A stretch of 64,000 nt of DNA from Protopterus annectens (taxonomy: Eukaryota > Chordata > Ceratodontiformes > Protopteridae), in contig NC_056734.1 in assembly GCF_019279795.1 (NCBI RefSeq), forward strand, positions 1,140,146 through 1,204,145, given 5' to 3'. Positions 20,609 to 34,189 of this stretch are shown piece by piece; the first letter of the stretch is position 1, and each line of letters begins with the position of its first letter. The notes beneath the pieces are model-generated. The model was given only the letters and a program-made list of their open reading frames with translations. It searched no databases and was not told where the DNA came from. Both the position numbers and the translations under genes were made by a program.

Positions 20609-22570
20609 AACCTTGATGCAGGGATCCCATGGGCAGTATGTTGCGAATTTAGCATACCTTTCTAAATAATGCCTAAGTCTTTAAGACAAAATAGACCTTA
20701 AATGCTAATATCACACACTAGAGATGAGATTGACAAATTAGATCTAGAAGAGCTTTAAAATATATTAGTTGTTATATAAGACATGCTGCTGTTGCTTCCA
20801 CCGTTACTTTTCTAACGTTACAAGGTAACTAAATAATAGGCCATGCCAGCTAAAACTCCTGACCTTCAAGCTGTGAAATCTGCAATAACAAAAGGAAACA
20901 ACATAAAAAAATACCCCATCACATAACTTTATATGTTTTACTTAAGCCAAGTATAAATGCCTACATCAAAAAAGTTAGTCGAGTAAGCACACTCGGAAGC
21001 ATAGAACACTGTAATCCTGCTTACAATTATACATTTAAGTAACAAATTTTTTATAGGCAGTGAATGGCAGACAGGGGGTAGATAGACTAAGTTAGCAGGA
21101 GGCAAGAAAACAAGACAGTAAAGCATTTGTCCGCAACAAGAGTGCAGTTAACATAGTTAATGCTGCTACTGAAATTAACTAAGCTCAATATAGAGGATTA
21201 TGAGCGGGTCATTGATCGTAACCTGCTTATTATGTGTTTGAGACATGGATGATAAGAATCCATGATGATGATGATAAGACCTTGAGAGTGAAGCTTTAGC
21301 TGCTCCATGTGCTGCTAATTGCAAGGAAAAAACGAGTTAAATGTTTTGCGGGCTTTCAAAACTGCAAAGTACTTAGTGAGCCCTGTCAGAAAGGAAGTAA
21401 AACACTCTCTTATGGTATAAGAAATCAGAGACACATTACTGGCACAGACAGCAGGCAGAAACAAATGTGTTTTTTATTCTAGCTTTGTCATTTGCTGGTC
21501 AGTACTGGCAGGTTTAACTTCCTAGCATGATACCCAATTTTAACAAGTGAAGCAGGAGTTACTTACCATTTGTTAAGTTCGGGTCTCATGCTATACGTGC
21601 GCTTAACTGATTTGTCCTTTTCCGGTTATCAGTGCATAATCACCATGCGCCATGCATTATATATAATAATATGCTCTCTCTCAGAGAGGAAAAGGATCAA
21701 CAGTAAAAATCAATAACCCACAGACAAGCCCCCTATTACACTGAGGACAAATACAGACTGTGACCTGAAGATTTCTGTCACACGTAGCAGAAAAAAGCTT
21801 CAGTGAATATGTAAACTGCTGACCTGTAAAGTTGGGAGAGCTGTCGTATTATAAAGGGAAATGAAACAAGAGGTTTACTAACCTGAACCAAAATGACTGC
21901 ACTCTTCAATACAAACAAAACAACCACTTACATATGAAGTCCACCATGAATCTGAAATCCAGAAGGAGGATAGAAACAAACAAAATATATGCAACAATAC
22001 TGTGCTGATCCGAGCCTCGAGCAGATGGAAGGTGAGAATAAGACTGAGGCAGGTAGGCAGATGAGGTGTTTGAGACAGTTTGCCTGAATGCTTATAACTT
22101 GATGAATAATTATATGCCAGTAACAATACGAAGTGTAAGGAAATACACATCACAGAATGTGGAAGTCATCAAGGATCAGTTTAAATGTCATTTTTAACTG
22201 AAACATAGCAAGAATGCTAATATTCCATAGCAAGTCTGAAATCAACAAGTAGGAGCTGGAGTTACTAAACAATAACAAGTCTGATACTTAGTTAATTAGA
22301 AACAATAACAAAATGGCACATCTTGTTCCAGAGACCTAATAAAGCAGACATAGCAGCAATGATGACATAGTAACAATGGCAACATAGCATATGGAGAACA
22401 ACACATAGAGAATATGCACACAGAACACACCTTTACACATTAATAATAGCCACTGCAACACTTTTATACCAATAGGTTATTTAATAATTTCTGTGCATTA
22501 AGAGACAGATGTTTTTTATATTTTTTAAGTTCACTTATACATGATTTTTGTGTTCTTTTAGCCTTTTTTC
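20609..22570. other. No recognisable feature
   Basis: About 2 kb with no convincing gene. A GATGATGATGAT run near 21264 and short open frames at 20938-21126 and 21878-22153 have nothing to support them. Confidence 0.6.
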
Positions 22571-22575
22571 CTTAT

Positions 22576-22576
<1 letters not shown>

Positions 22577-22617
<41 letters not shown>

Positions 22618-22668
22618 ACACACGCACAAGTGCACATGCGCGCACACGCACACATACACGGGCACACA

Positions 22669-22736
<68 letters not shown>
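22577..22736 (+). repeat. (CA)n microsatellite with interrupted centre
   Basis: Two CA blocks (22577-22614 and 22666-22735) separated by degenerate CACACGCACAAGTGCACATG-like sequence. The overlapping Cys-Val open frame is an artefact. Confidence 0.97.
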
Positions 22737-22737
<1 letters not shown>

Positions 22738-22943
22738 CCACTCATTTCACTTAGTTAACAGATAATAAGTAAACAAACTTTATGTAACAGAGAAAAAGTC
22801 TAAAAAACACTACTTGTCATTGTTGTAGAAATAATTTTTACTTTTCATTTTAAATAATAAAAAGCATATACTGGGTTAAGTAATTAGAAATCCTAAAAAC
22901 TACCAGTAATTGCACATGGGAAAATATACTACAGGTAAAAATC

Positions 22944-23440
22944 CTGGTTATAGTTCTTTTCAAAGAACTGAGATTAATGAGACCACTGAAACAATTTTAC
23001 TCCTACCGTTTAGCTTTCTGATCTGTGTAGCATAATGCTGCTATGTAATTATAAGTGTTTGCTAAAGCAGTTTTTGGACTGTAAGTTGAACTGTAGAAGT
23101 AGATTCAGATGGATGACGTATCATTTAATGAAAACCTGATCTTAAAAATTAATGTTGATAATAAAGGATGATATTAAAGTCCACCCCAAAACTGGTTATA
23201 GTTCTTTTCGAAGAACTGAGATTAATGAGACCACTGAAACAATTTTACTCCTACTGTTTGGCTTTCTGATCTGTGTAGCATAATGCTGCTATGTAATTAT
23301 AAGTGTTTGCTAAAGCAGTTTTTGGACTGTAAGTTGAACTGCAGAAGTAGATTCAGATGGATGAAGTATCATTCAAAGAAAACCTAATCTTAAAAATTAA
23401 TGTTGATAATAAAGGGTGATATTAAAGTCCACCCCGAAAC
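22944..23440 (+). repeat. Recent 248-bp tandem duplication
   Basis: Copy 1 starts at 22944 and copy 2 at 23192, both with CTGGTTATAGTTCTTTTC. They end with AAAGTCCACCCCAAAAC and AAAGTCCACCCCGAAAC. Only about ten differences are visible over 248 bp, so this is one of the youngest rearrangements in the window. No coding content. A SINE follows 70 bp downstream. Confidence 0.95.
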
Positions 23441-23511
23441 TAACCAAACTGACATATTGCAGTTCATTTTCTGTTTATTTTGGATTAATACTGCCTGTCA
23501 GAACTTAATTG

Positions 23512-23748
23512 CGGTGGTGGTGGTGCTGCGGTAGCATTATCGCCTCACAGTAAGAAGTTGTTCTGTTCAAATCTCAGCTAGAGCGTCTTCTGTGTGGAGA
23601 CATGCGTGAATGGATGTACCTTCGTTGAAGGTTGTGCGTCAGGGCTGGCAACTCGGCACGTAAAAATCTACTGCCAATCATTAGTGGACCGGAGTTCTTC
23701 TGTGGCGACCCCTAACCGGGAAAAGCTGAAAGACACAACAACAACAAC
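23512..23748 (+). mobile_element. tRNA-derived SINE, copy 3
   Basis: A-box-like GTGGTGCTGCGGTAGCA, B-box-like GTTCAAATCTC, and tail CTGTGGCGACCCCTAACCGG ending with (ACA)n at 23735. It shares the internal deletion with copy 2, defining a short subfamily. A T-run at 23779-23801 lies just downstream. Confidence 0.87.
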
Positions 23749-24176
23749 TGCCTGTTGGAACTTAAGAGATTTGCTGTGGAATTTTTTTTTTTTTTTTTTT
23801 TAGGGAAATACATATGATCTTGTTTGGAAATTTACATTCTCTTTGTTATTTCACTAGAACTCCAGAGCTGCCTAATAAGGACATTTCAAAAATGCTAGGT
23901 TCTGCGCTGTCAGAATGTATAATGGCCATGGCCTGCAGGGTCAGATGTGGTTTAAAAATAATTATACAATGATCCCCATTAATATTCCAAAACATGCACA
24001 CTGATTGGCCAGTGTGCCCAATGTAAATCCCTCAATATACCAACGGGAAAAGGTCTGGTTGCCCAAACTTTTTTCCATTGGTATAAAGTGTCCAAAACTT
24101 TTTTTTAATTAAAAAAAAAAAAAAAAAAAATGGAGCAACAGAGACTTTCTTTTCTCCATTGCTTCCTTTTCAAAGC

Positions 24177-24340
24177 ATTGATGTACTGGGTATGCATGGG
24201 AACAAAAGTCCCATACGCATGCGCAGTACATCAACACAAGGAAGTAGTATACCACAACTGGCGGAAGAACAGTATCGTGCATGTTATACAAAGACATTAT
24301 TTATGAAAAGTAAGTATTTTTTTTCTTAAATAATGTCATT
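24177..24340. repeat. Imperfect hairpins
   Basis: TTGATGTACTGGGTATGCAT at 24178 pairs with ATGCGCAGTACATCAA ending at 24235 around a short ACAAAAG loop. Just downstream ACAAAGACATTATTTA (about 24278-24293) pairs with TAAATAATGTCATTGT (about 24327-24342). Such nested palindromes suggest a foldback MITE, but I cannot fix its ends. Confidence 0.6.
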
Positions 24341-25125
24341 GTATAATAGCAATAATCGACTCCATGGTTGTGGTATACTGAAGATTTACCAACAGTTGGC
24401 TTTATTTGATTACTCAGGCTTTGCCCTCATGATTAAACCATGCCAACCATGGGTATATCTTCAATATACCACACCACATCGTCAGTTATTGCTTAATGAA
24501 ACAATTCTCAACTCACAGGCCCCAATATTATGACTTCGATATGATGTGCAGCTGCAATCAAGGGTGCCGGCAAGTATACACCATGTACACTATAATGTAC
24601 ACGTGACTAGCTAGGGGGCAGCAAAAATGTCATGGAAAAAGGGAAAAAAGAAAGTCCTAAAATTCCTTCCATTTCCCCAGTCTCCCATACCCCACTTAAA
24701 ACGCTTATCGGCTGACTCACTTACAAGCATGGGGGGAGGGGTGGTGACCTGCAGACCTGACTGGACTGCAAGGACTACTTTTTTTTTTTTTATTGTACTT
24801 TATTATTGGTTGCAGTTGTATTTGACAAGTGGCTTTGCTCCCATTAAATGCCATTGCAGTCAACTGGTTCTTCCCTTTTGTATGTCGCTGGCAACTGCTT
24901 GAAGTTGAGGTCTGAGTTCCATATTAGATCATTGATTTCAGCGAGCGATTTAATCTGTTGACTAGTTGTGGAGTCCTCCATCCATAATGTGAGGAGAAGT
25001 AGCCTATGTTTTTTGTTTTTGAGGAGGAATTTCTGGCACATTGTGGCTTAACGTCTATACTAAATGCTTCTATGGAGTACTAGGCCAAGAGACTCAGCGT
25101 ATTTTGTCAGTGTGCACCCTGTATG

Positions 25126-25413
25126 CATAACTCTCAACTATCTAGATTTTTGTCTCATATTTTTGGTCTGTTCCTCATAAAATGTGTGGTTTTCTGGCAC
25201 ACCACCGGGGACTGAAGTCACAAAATAATGACCGACATTTGAACTTCAGACTTCATATCCCTCTGAAAATGGGTTAACACAAAACCTGTTATTCTAGCAA
25301 CGTTCTAAGTTTATACGAACAATATTTAAAATGTGTCCCTATTTTTGGGCCTTTGTCCCACCATTATTTTAGGCTTTGTCTAGACTTCTTGTGTGAAGTG
25401 TTTGAGAGGTATG
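25126..25413 (+). mobile_element. hAT-like MITE, copy 1
   Basis: 288 bp with short terminal inverted repeats (CATAACTCTCAA at the left; TTTGAGAGGTATG at the right). Flanks CCTGTATG and CCCATATG agree at 6 of 8 bases, a decayed 8-bp target duplication. It aligns throughout with 59550-59874: shared words include TTTTTGGTC, GTTTTCTGGCA, GAAGTCAC, AACAATATTTAAAAT and GGCTTTGTCTAGA. Non-coding. Confidence 0.82.
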
Positions 25414-25619
25414 CCCATATGTCCTTAGCCTACTGAAATTTTGTTGGGTTCATGCCTGCTAATGGACATGTGTCGCCTTCATGAAGCAGTTGTTAGTGCT
25501 ACTTTGCTTGATGTGAACTTGAAGTGAAAAACTGGTTGAAAAGATGAGGAAGTTCTTTTGTTTTATGTGGTGTGGATTAATTGGGTTTAGGTAACAACCA
25601 GACAGCAGTAAGTAAGAAG

Positions 25620-25735
25620 TGTGTGTGTGTGTGTGTATGTGTGCCCAGAGATCCAAAAATAGGGACAGATTTTAAATATCGCTCTTATAAATTCAAGTTG
25701 GTGGAATAACTATAATCTGTATTAGTGTGCATTTC

Positions 25736-25805
<70 letters not shown>

Positions 25806-26342
25806 ACATACACCCAAAAACAGGGACAGATTTTAAATATTTCTCTTATAAACTTGGACAGCTGCTGAACCAACTGGCTCTGTTTGCATTATCTAAAGGA
25901 TATGAAATCTGGATTCTTGAAAAAACTAAACATGGTGGGGGGGGGGCATATTTTAAACATTGCTTTTATAAACCTGGGAACTTTGGATTCTGGAAAAAGC
26001 GAAGCACGATGCAGGGACAAAGGCGCAGTAATAGGGACAGATTTTAAATATTGCACTTATAAACTTGGACGGTTGCTAAACTAAATGGATCTGTGTTAGC
26101 ATGCATTATCTGAAGGATATGAAAGCTGGATTCTGGAAAAAGCCAAACATGATGGGGGGGGGGGGGTCAGATTTTAAATATTGCTTTGATTAACGTAGGA
26201 AATTTGGATTCTGGAAAAAGTTAAGCATGATGGGTGGACAAAGGCCCAAAAATAGGGACAGATTCTAAATATTGCTATTGTAACTTAGACAGTTGTTGAA
26301 ATAACAGATTATGTGTTAGCATTTATTTTTTGTGTGGTGTGT

Positions 26343-26409
<67 letters not shown>

Positions 26410-26480
26410 TGAGAGAGAGATTACAAAGGCCCAAAAATAAGGACAGAATTTAAATATTGATAAATTTAGAAAGCTGCTGG
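25620..26480 (-). repeat. Tandem array derived from the MITE interior, with (GT)n expansions
   Basis: Five units plus two partial ones repeat, in reverse orientation, the right-central part of the MITE. The word AATAGGGACAGATTTTAAAT (or close variants) occurs near 25657, 25822, 26030, 26252 and 26434, and shorter forms without the first part near 25950 and 26165. It is followed by CTTATAAACTTGGACAG- and ATCTGTGTTAGCATGCATT-like words that match the reverse complement of 25126-25413. Long (TG)n tracts at 25738-25801 and 26335-26405 grew at the same unit position. G-runs at 25937 and 26153 match the MITE's C-run. Confidence 0.85.
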
Positions 26481-27879
26481 AATAACTGTATCTGTGTTGA
26501 AATGCATGTGGTCTGTATGGGCCATTGTGGGACTGGCTACCTTGATGTGGTACAGGGGCTTGTTGCAGTGAGTCACTGCTACTAACTGCCAGTTAAGAGT
26601 GACAGTGGACATCTCAGAAGACTGAATTTTGGTATGGCAACATGAATGCATTGGGGATGGGGAAGCATGGGTGTACGGTGGGGGTGGGGGGGGGGGAGTT
26701 ACAATGTCAGACCTTAGAGTACAAATTAAAAAAAAAAACTGTCTACACCCCTGACTGCAATCTAATGATGAGAAAAGTAATGCCAAATGCTAGCTTTTAA
26801 CGTGAATCATTCATTGGTATTGCAGCAGTAAGGTTACTACAGGAACACAGTGCTTGCACTTCCTGTTTTCATTATTTAAACTTGATACCTGTCAGAAATG
26901 ACTAAAGTATCTTTCATTTCCTGTATGCTTATCAATGTGGCTCTACTATGACTAATCACGTATTTTAGACAAGTGATTAATCACCATGTAAACATCTAAA
27001 GTTACACAAAATTATATTACAAAGTCGTAACAAAAAACATTACTAAACGCTTCTAAAGAAGTGGCCTCCTGCATTCCTTTGTATGGAGTCTCTGTCCGCA
27101 CACTCCTGATCTTTGTATATGGCAACTCTGAATTTGAATAAACTCAGAGAAAAGGGAACATATATAAAACAAAGCAAAACTCACCTTTCTGTTCTTCTCC
27201 AACTCCTGGGAGCCAAAAACACAACACAGCATCTGTAACACAAGACGTTCCACTGCGTTACAATAACTACAAAAACATTTAATGCTCTTGCTGTGATGTT
27301 TTATGTCTCAGCAGTGGTACAAATGACAAGCTGTCAGCTTCCCAAGAACCATTTCTGCATTACTAATGATTTTTTTCCTAGCTCGTTATTCAGATTTGTG
27401 GGAACTATTTTAAAGTCAGTAGCAACTTTCCCATTTCTAAAGTGTTTATCATTTTCGATATTTTGCAGATTGTGTGACTGTTGTTAATATTATTTACGTT
27501 AATTTCATATAAATTTCATATTTTGAAACACATTTGTGACAGCAACAAGGTATGACCAGGGCCTAAGTTAATGTGGTAGTTAATCACCTCTTGGGGTTTA
27601 CTCAGCTACCACACTGTAACCACCCTACATGGTGCTGCACATTGCTCTAGCATGAAAATGTGCATCACTGCATAAGGCTGGTCCAACAAGCCGTGCTAAA
27701 TATTAAGGAGGCAGTCTGAGGAAGAGGCATATGCTAATTAAGCATGTGCTAGCCCTCCCTTGGAACACCATCCAGAAAAGCAAGTACAATTACACGCAAA
27801 ACAACTGCGTAGATTAGCATGACCAGCCTCACCATGTTGCAGTACTGAACATAGCCAAAAAAACATGTTCATCTACCTC
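26481..27879. other. No recognisable feature
   Basis: Contains a G-run (about 26680-26697) and AT-rich sequence. An ATGCTAATTAAGCATGTGCT palindrome sits near 27730. No gene supported. Confidence 0.6.
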
Positions 27880-29410
27880 CAGTGACCATGGTATGGGGAT
27901 CTGGGGTGAGGGGAGTCACTAGACACTAGGGATACATTTAATTTCAGTACCTTAATGGCACCAGCAGCAGTATAGGGGATCAAGGGGTAGGAGGAATCAC
28001 TAGCTACCAGGGATACACTTAATGTCAGTACCATAATGGCACAGACATCAGTGCACTGATCTGGGGATGGGGGAGGGGGCAAACACTAGACACAAAGGAC
28101 ACATTTAACTTTAATGCCTTAATGACCTCAGCAGCAGTACTAAGATCAGGGGGTAATGGAGTCACTAGACACCAGGGATACATTTAAATTTAGTGCCTTA
28201 ATGATATCAGCAGCAGTACTGAGATCAGGGGGTAATGGAGTCACTAGACACCAGGGATACATTTAAATTTAGTACCTTAATGATATTAGCAGCAGTACTG
28301 AGATCATGGGGTAATGGAGTCAGTAGACACCAGGGATACATTAAACTTTAGTGCCTTGATATCGGCAGCAGTACTGAGATCAGGAGGTAATGGAGTCACT
28401 AGACACCAGGGATACATTTAAATTTAGTGCCTTAATGATATCAGCAGCAGTACTGAGATCAGGGGGTAATGGAGTCACTAGACACCAGGGATATATTAAC
28501 TTTACTGCCTTAATGACATCAGCAGCAGTACTGAGAACAGGGGGTAATGGAGTCACTACACACCAAGGACACATTTAACTTTAGTGCCTTAATGATATCA
28601 GCAGCAGTACTGAGATCAGGCGGTAATGATGTCACTAGACACCAGGGATACATTTAAATTTAGTGCTTTAATGATATCAGCAGCAGTACTGAGATCAGGG
28701 GGTAATGGAGTCACTAGACAACAGGGATACATTAACTTTACTGCCTTAATGATATCAGCAGCAGTACTGAGATCAGGGGGTAATGGAGTCACTAGACACC
28801 AGGGATACATTTAAATTTAGTGCCTTAACGATATCGGTAGCAGTACTGAGATCAAGGGTAATGGAGTCACTAGACACCATGGATACATTTAACTTTAGTG
28901 CCTTAATGACATTAGCAGCAGTACTGAGAAAGGGGGGTAATGGAGTCACAAGACACCAGGGATACATTTAAATTTAGTGCCTTAATGATATCAGCAGCAG
29001 TACTGAGATCAGGGGGTAATGGAGTCACTAGACACCATGGATACATTAACTTTACTGCCTTAATGACACTAGCAGCAGTACTGAGATCAGGGGGTAATGG
29101 AGTCAGTAGACACCAAGGATACATTAACTTTACTGCCTTAATGACATCAGCAGCAGTACTGAGATCAGGGGGTAATGGAGTCAGTAGACACCAAAGATAC
29201 ATTACCTTTACTGCCTTAATGATATCAGCAGCAGTACTCAGATCAGGGGGTAATGGAGTCACTAGACACCAGGGATACATTTAAATTTAGTGCCTTAATG
29301 ATATCAGCAGCAGTACTGAGATCAGGGGGTAATGGAGTCACTAGACACCAGGGATACATTTAACTTTAGTGCCTTAATGATATCAGCAGCAGTACTGAGA
29401 TCAGGGGGTA

Positions 29411-30543
29411 ATGGAGTCAGTGGACGCCAGTGATACATTTAAATTTAGTGCCTTAATGATATCAGCAGCAGTACCGAGATCAGGGGGTAATGGAGTCACT
29501 AGACACCAGGGATACATTAACTTTACTGCCTTAATGACATCAGCAGCAGTACTGAGATCAGGTGGTATTGTATTCACTAGACACCAGGGATACATTTAAC
29601 TTTAGTGCCTTAATGACATTAGCAGCAGTACTGAGAAAGGGGGGTAATGGAGTCACAAGACACCAGGAATACATTTAAATTTAGTGCCTTAATGATATCA
29701 GCAGCAGTACTGAGATCAGGGGGTAATGGAGTCACTAGACACCAAGGATACATTAACTTTACTGCCTTAATGATATCGGCAGCAGTACTGAGATCAGGGG
29801 GTAATGGAGTCACTAGACACCAGGGATACATTTAAATTTATTGCCTTAATGATATCAGCAGCAGTACTGAGATCAGGGGGTAATGGAGTCACTAGACACC
29901 AGGGATACATTTAAATTTAGTGCCTTAATGATATCAGCAGCAGTACTGAGATCAGGGGGTAATGGAGTCACTAGACACCAGGGATACATTAACTTTACTG
30001 CCTTAATGACACTAGCAGCAGTACTGAGATCAGGGGGTAATGGAGTCAGTAGACACCAAGGATACATTTAAATTTATTGCCTTAATGATATCAGCAGCAG
30101 TACTGAGATCAGGGGGTAATGGAGTCACTAGACACCAGGGATACATTTAAATTTAGTGCCTTAATGATATCAGCAGCAGTACTGAGATCAGGGGGTAATG
30201 GAGTCACTAGACACCAGGGATACATTAACTTTACTGCCTTAATGACATCAGCAGCAGTACTGAGATCAGGTGGTATTGTATTCACTAGACACCAGGGATA
30301 CATTTAACTTTAGTGCCTTAATGACATTAGCAGCAGTACTGAGAAAGGGGGGTAATGGAGTCACAAGACACCAGGAATACATTTAAATTTAGTGCCTTAA
30401 TGATATCAGCAGCAGTACTGAGATCAGGGGGTAATGGAATCACTAGACACCAAGGATACATTAACTTTACTGCCTTAATGATATCGGCAGCAGTACTGAG
30501 ATCAGAGGGTAATGGAGTCACTAGACACCAGGGATACATTTAA
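29411..30543 (+). repeat. 708-bp higher-order repeat within the satellite
   Basis: Diagnostic variants recur exactly 708 bp (three 236-bp blocks) apart: the GGTGGTATTGTATTCACTAG unit at about 29560 and 30268, and the AGTCACAAGACACCAGGAAT unit at about 29653 and 30361. This is a recent segmental copy inside the array. Confidence 0.85.
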
Positions 30544-33500
30544 ATTTATTGCCTTAATGATATCAGCAGCAGTACTGAGATCAGGGGGTAATGGAGTCAC
30601 TAGACACCAGGGATACATTTAAATTTAGTGCCTTAATGATATCAGCAGCAGTACTGAGATCAGGGGGAAATGGAGTCACTAGACACCAGGGATACATTAA
30701 CTTTACTGCCTTAATGACACTAGCAGCAGTACTGAGATCGGGGGGTAATGGAGTCAGTAGACGCCAAGGATACATTAACTTTACTGCCTTAATGACATCA
30801 GCAGCAGTACTGAGATCAGGTGGTAATGGAGTCAGTAGACACCAAGGATACATTACCTTTACTGCCTTAATGATATCAGCAGCAGTACTGAGATCAGGGG
30901 GTAATGGAGTCACTAGACACCAGAGATATATTTAAATTTAGTGCCTTAATGATATCAGCAGCAGAACTGAGATCAGGGGGTAATGGAGTCACTAGACACC
31001 AGGGATACATTTAAATTTAGTGCCTTAATGATATCAGCAGCAGTACTGAGATCAGGGGGTAATGGAGTCAGTGGACACCAGGGATACATTTAAATTTAGT
31101 GCCTTAATGATATCAGCAGCAGTACTGAGATCAGGGGGTAATGGAGTCACTAGACACCAGGGATACATTAACTTTACTGCCTTAATGACATTAGCAGCAT
31201 AACTGAGATCAGGTGGTATTAGATTCACTAGACACCAGGGATACATTTAAATTTAGTGCCTTAATGATATCAGCAGCAGTACTGAGATCAGGGGGTATTG
31301 GAGTCACTAGACACCAGGCGTACATTAACTTTACTGCCTTAATGACATCAGCAGCAGTACTGAGATCAGGTGGTATTGGATTCACTAGACACCAGGGATA
31401 CATTTAAATTTAGTGCCTTAATGATATCAGCAGCAGTACTGAGATCAGGGGGTAATGGAGTCAGTAGACACCAAGGATACATTAACTTTACTGCCTTAAT
31501 GATATCGGCAGCAGTACTGAGAAAGGGGGGTAATGGAGTCACTAGACACCAGGGATACATTAACTCTACTGCCTTAATGACATCAGTAGCAGTACTGAGA
31601 TCAGGGGGTAATGGAGTCACTAGACACCAGGGATACATTTAACTTTACTGCCTTAATGATATCGGCAGCAGTACTGAGATCAGGTGGTAATGGAGTCACT
31701 AGACACCAGGGATACATTTAAATTTAGTGCCTTAATGATATCAGCAGCAGTACTGAGATCAGGGGGCAATGGAGTCAGTAGACACCAGGGAGACATTTAA
31801 ATTTAGTGCCTTAATGATATCGGCAGCAGTCCTGAGATCAGGGGGTAACGGAGTCACTAGACACCAGGGATACATTAACTCTACTGCCTTAATGACATCA
31901 GCAGCAGTACTGAGATCAGGGGTAATACAGTCACTAGACACCAGGGATACATTTAACTTTACTGCCCTAATGATATTGGCAGCAGTACTGAGATCAGGTG
32001 GTAATGGAGTCACTAGACACCAGGGATACATTTAAATTTAGTGCCTTAATGGTATCAGCAGCAGTACTGAGATCAGGAGGTAATGGAGTCACTAGACACC
32101 AGGGATACATTTAAATTTAGTGCCTTAATGATATCAGCAGCAGTACTGAGATCAGGGGGTAATGGAGTAAGTAGACACCAGGGAGACATTTAAATTTAGT
32201 GCCTTGATGATATCGGCAGCAGTACTGAGATCAGTGGGTAATGGAGTCACTAGACACCAGGGATACATTTAAATTTAGTGCCTTAATGATATCAGCAGCA
32301 GTACTGAGATCAGGGGGTAATGGAGTTTCTAGACACCAGGGATACATTACCTTTACTGCCTTAATGACATCAGCAGCAGTACTGAGATCAGGGGGTAATG
32401 GAGTCAGTAGACACCAAGGATACATTAACGTTACTGCCTTAATGATATCGGCAGCAGTACTGAGATCAAGGGGTAATGGAGTCACTAGACACCAGGGATA
32501 CATTTAAATTTAGTACCTTAATGATATCAGCAGCAGTACTGAGATCAGGGGGTAATGGAGTCACTAGACTCCAGGGATACATTTAAATTTAGTGCCTTAA
32601 TGATATCAGCAGCAATACTGAGATCAGGGGGTAATGGAGTCACTAGACACCAGGGATACATTAACTTTACTGCCTTAATGACATCAGCAGCAGTACTGGG
32701 ATCAGGTGGTATTGGATTCACTAGACACCAGGGATACATTTAAATTTAGTGCCTTAATGATATTAGCAGCAGTACTGAGATCAGGGGGTAATGGAGTCAC
32801 TAGACACCAGGGATACATTTAAATTTAGTGCCTTACTGATATCAGCAGCAGTACTGAGATCAGGGGGTAATGGAGTCACTAGACACCAGGGATACATTAA
32901 CTCTACTGCCTTAATGACATCAGCAGCAGTACTGAGATCAGGGGTAATGGAGTCACTAGACACCAGGGATACATTTAACTTTACTGCCTTAATGATATCG
33001 GCAGCAGTACTGAGATCAGGTGGTAATGGAGTCACTAGACACCAGGGATACATTTAAATTTAGTGCCTTAATGATATCAGCAGCAGTACTGAGATCAGGA
33101 GGTAATGGAGTCACTAGACACCAGGGATACATTTAAATTTAGTGCCTTAATGATATCAGCAGCAGGACTGAGATCAGGGGGTAATGGAGTCAGTAGACAC
33201 CAGGGAGACATTTAAATTTAGTGCCTTAATGATATCGGCAGCAGTACTGAGATCAGGGGGTAATGGAGTCACTAGACACCAGGGATACATTTAAATTTAT
33301 TGCCATAATGATATCAGCAGCAGTACTGAGATCAGGGTGTAATGGAGTCTCTAGACACCAGGGATACATTACCTTTACTGTCTTAACGACATCAGCAGCA
33401 GTACTGAGATCAGGGGGTAATGGAGTCAGTAGACCCAAGGATACATTAACGTTACTGCCTTAATGATATCGGCAGCAGTACTGAGATCAGGGGGTAATGG

Positions 33501-34189
33501 AGTCACTAGACACCAGGGATACATTTAAATTTAGTGCCTTAATGATATCAGCAGCAGTACTGAGATCAGGGGGTAATGAAGTCACTAGACACCAGGGATA
33601 CATTAACTTTACTGCCTTAATGACATCAGCAGCAGTACTGAGATCAGGGGGTATTGGATTCACTAGACACCAGGGATACATTTAAATTTAGTGCCTTAAT
33701 GATATCAGCAGCAGTACTGAGATCAGGGGGTAATGGAGTCAGTAGACACCAAGGATACATTAACTTTACTGCCTTAATGATATCGGCAGCAGTACTGAGA
33801 TCAGGGGGTAATGGAGTCACTAGACACCAGGGATACATTTAAATTTAGTGCCTTAATGATATCAGCAGCAGTACTGAGATCAGGGGGTAATGGAGTCACT
33901 AGACACCAGGGATACATTTAAATTTAGTGCCTTAATGATATCAGCAGCAGTACTGAGATCAGGGGGTAATGGAGTCACTAGACACCAGGGATACATTAAC
34001 TTTACTGCCTTAATGACATCAGCAGCAGTACTGAGATCAGGGGGTAATGGAGCCAGTAGACACCAGGGATACATTAACGTTACTGCCTTAATGATATCAA
34101 CAACAGTGCTGAGATCAGGGGGTAATGGAGTCACTAGACACCAGGGATAAATTTAAATTTAGTGCCTTAGTGATATCAGCAGCAGTACT

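Noticed and set aside
21540-21700. Second DIRS-like terminus (AGGAGTTACTTACCATTTG...)
   Set aside because: A superficial resemblance to the TTATGTACTCACC terminus at 62477 only; no inverted partner or coding remnant nearby.
24177-24235. microRNA precursor
   Set aside because: The stem is interrupted and lies in a palindrome-rich MITE-like segment. There is no evidence of conservation.
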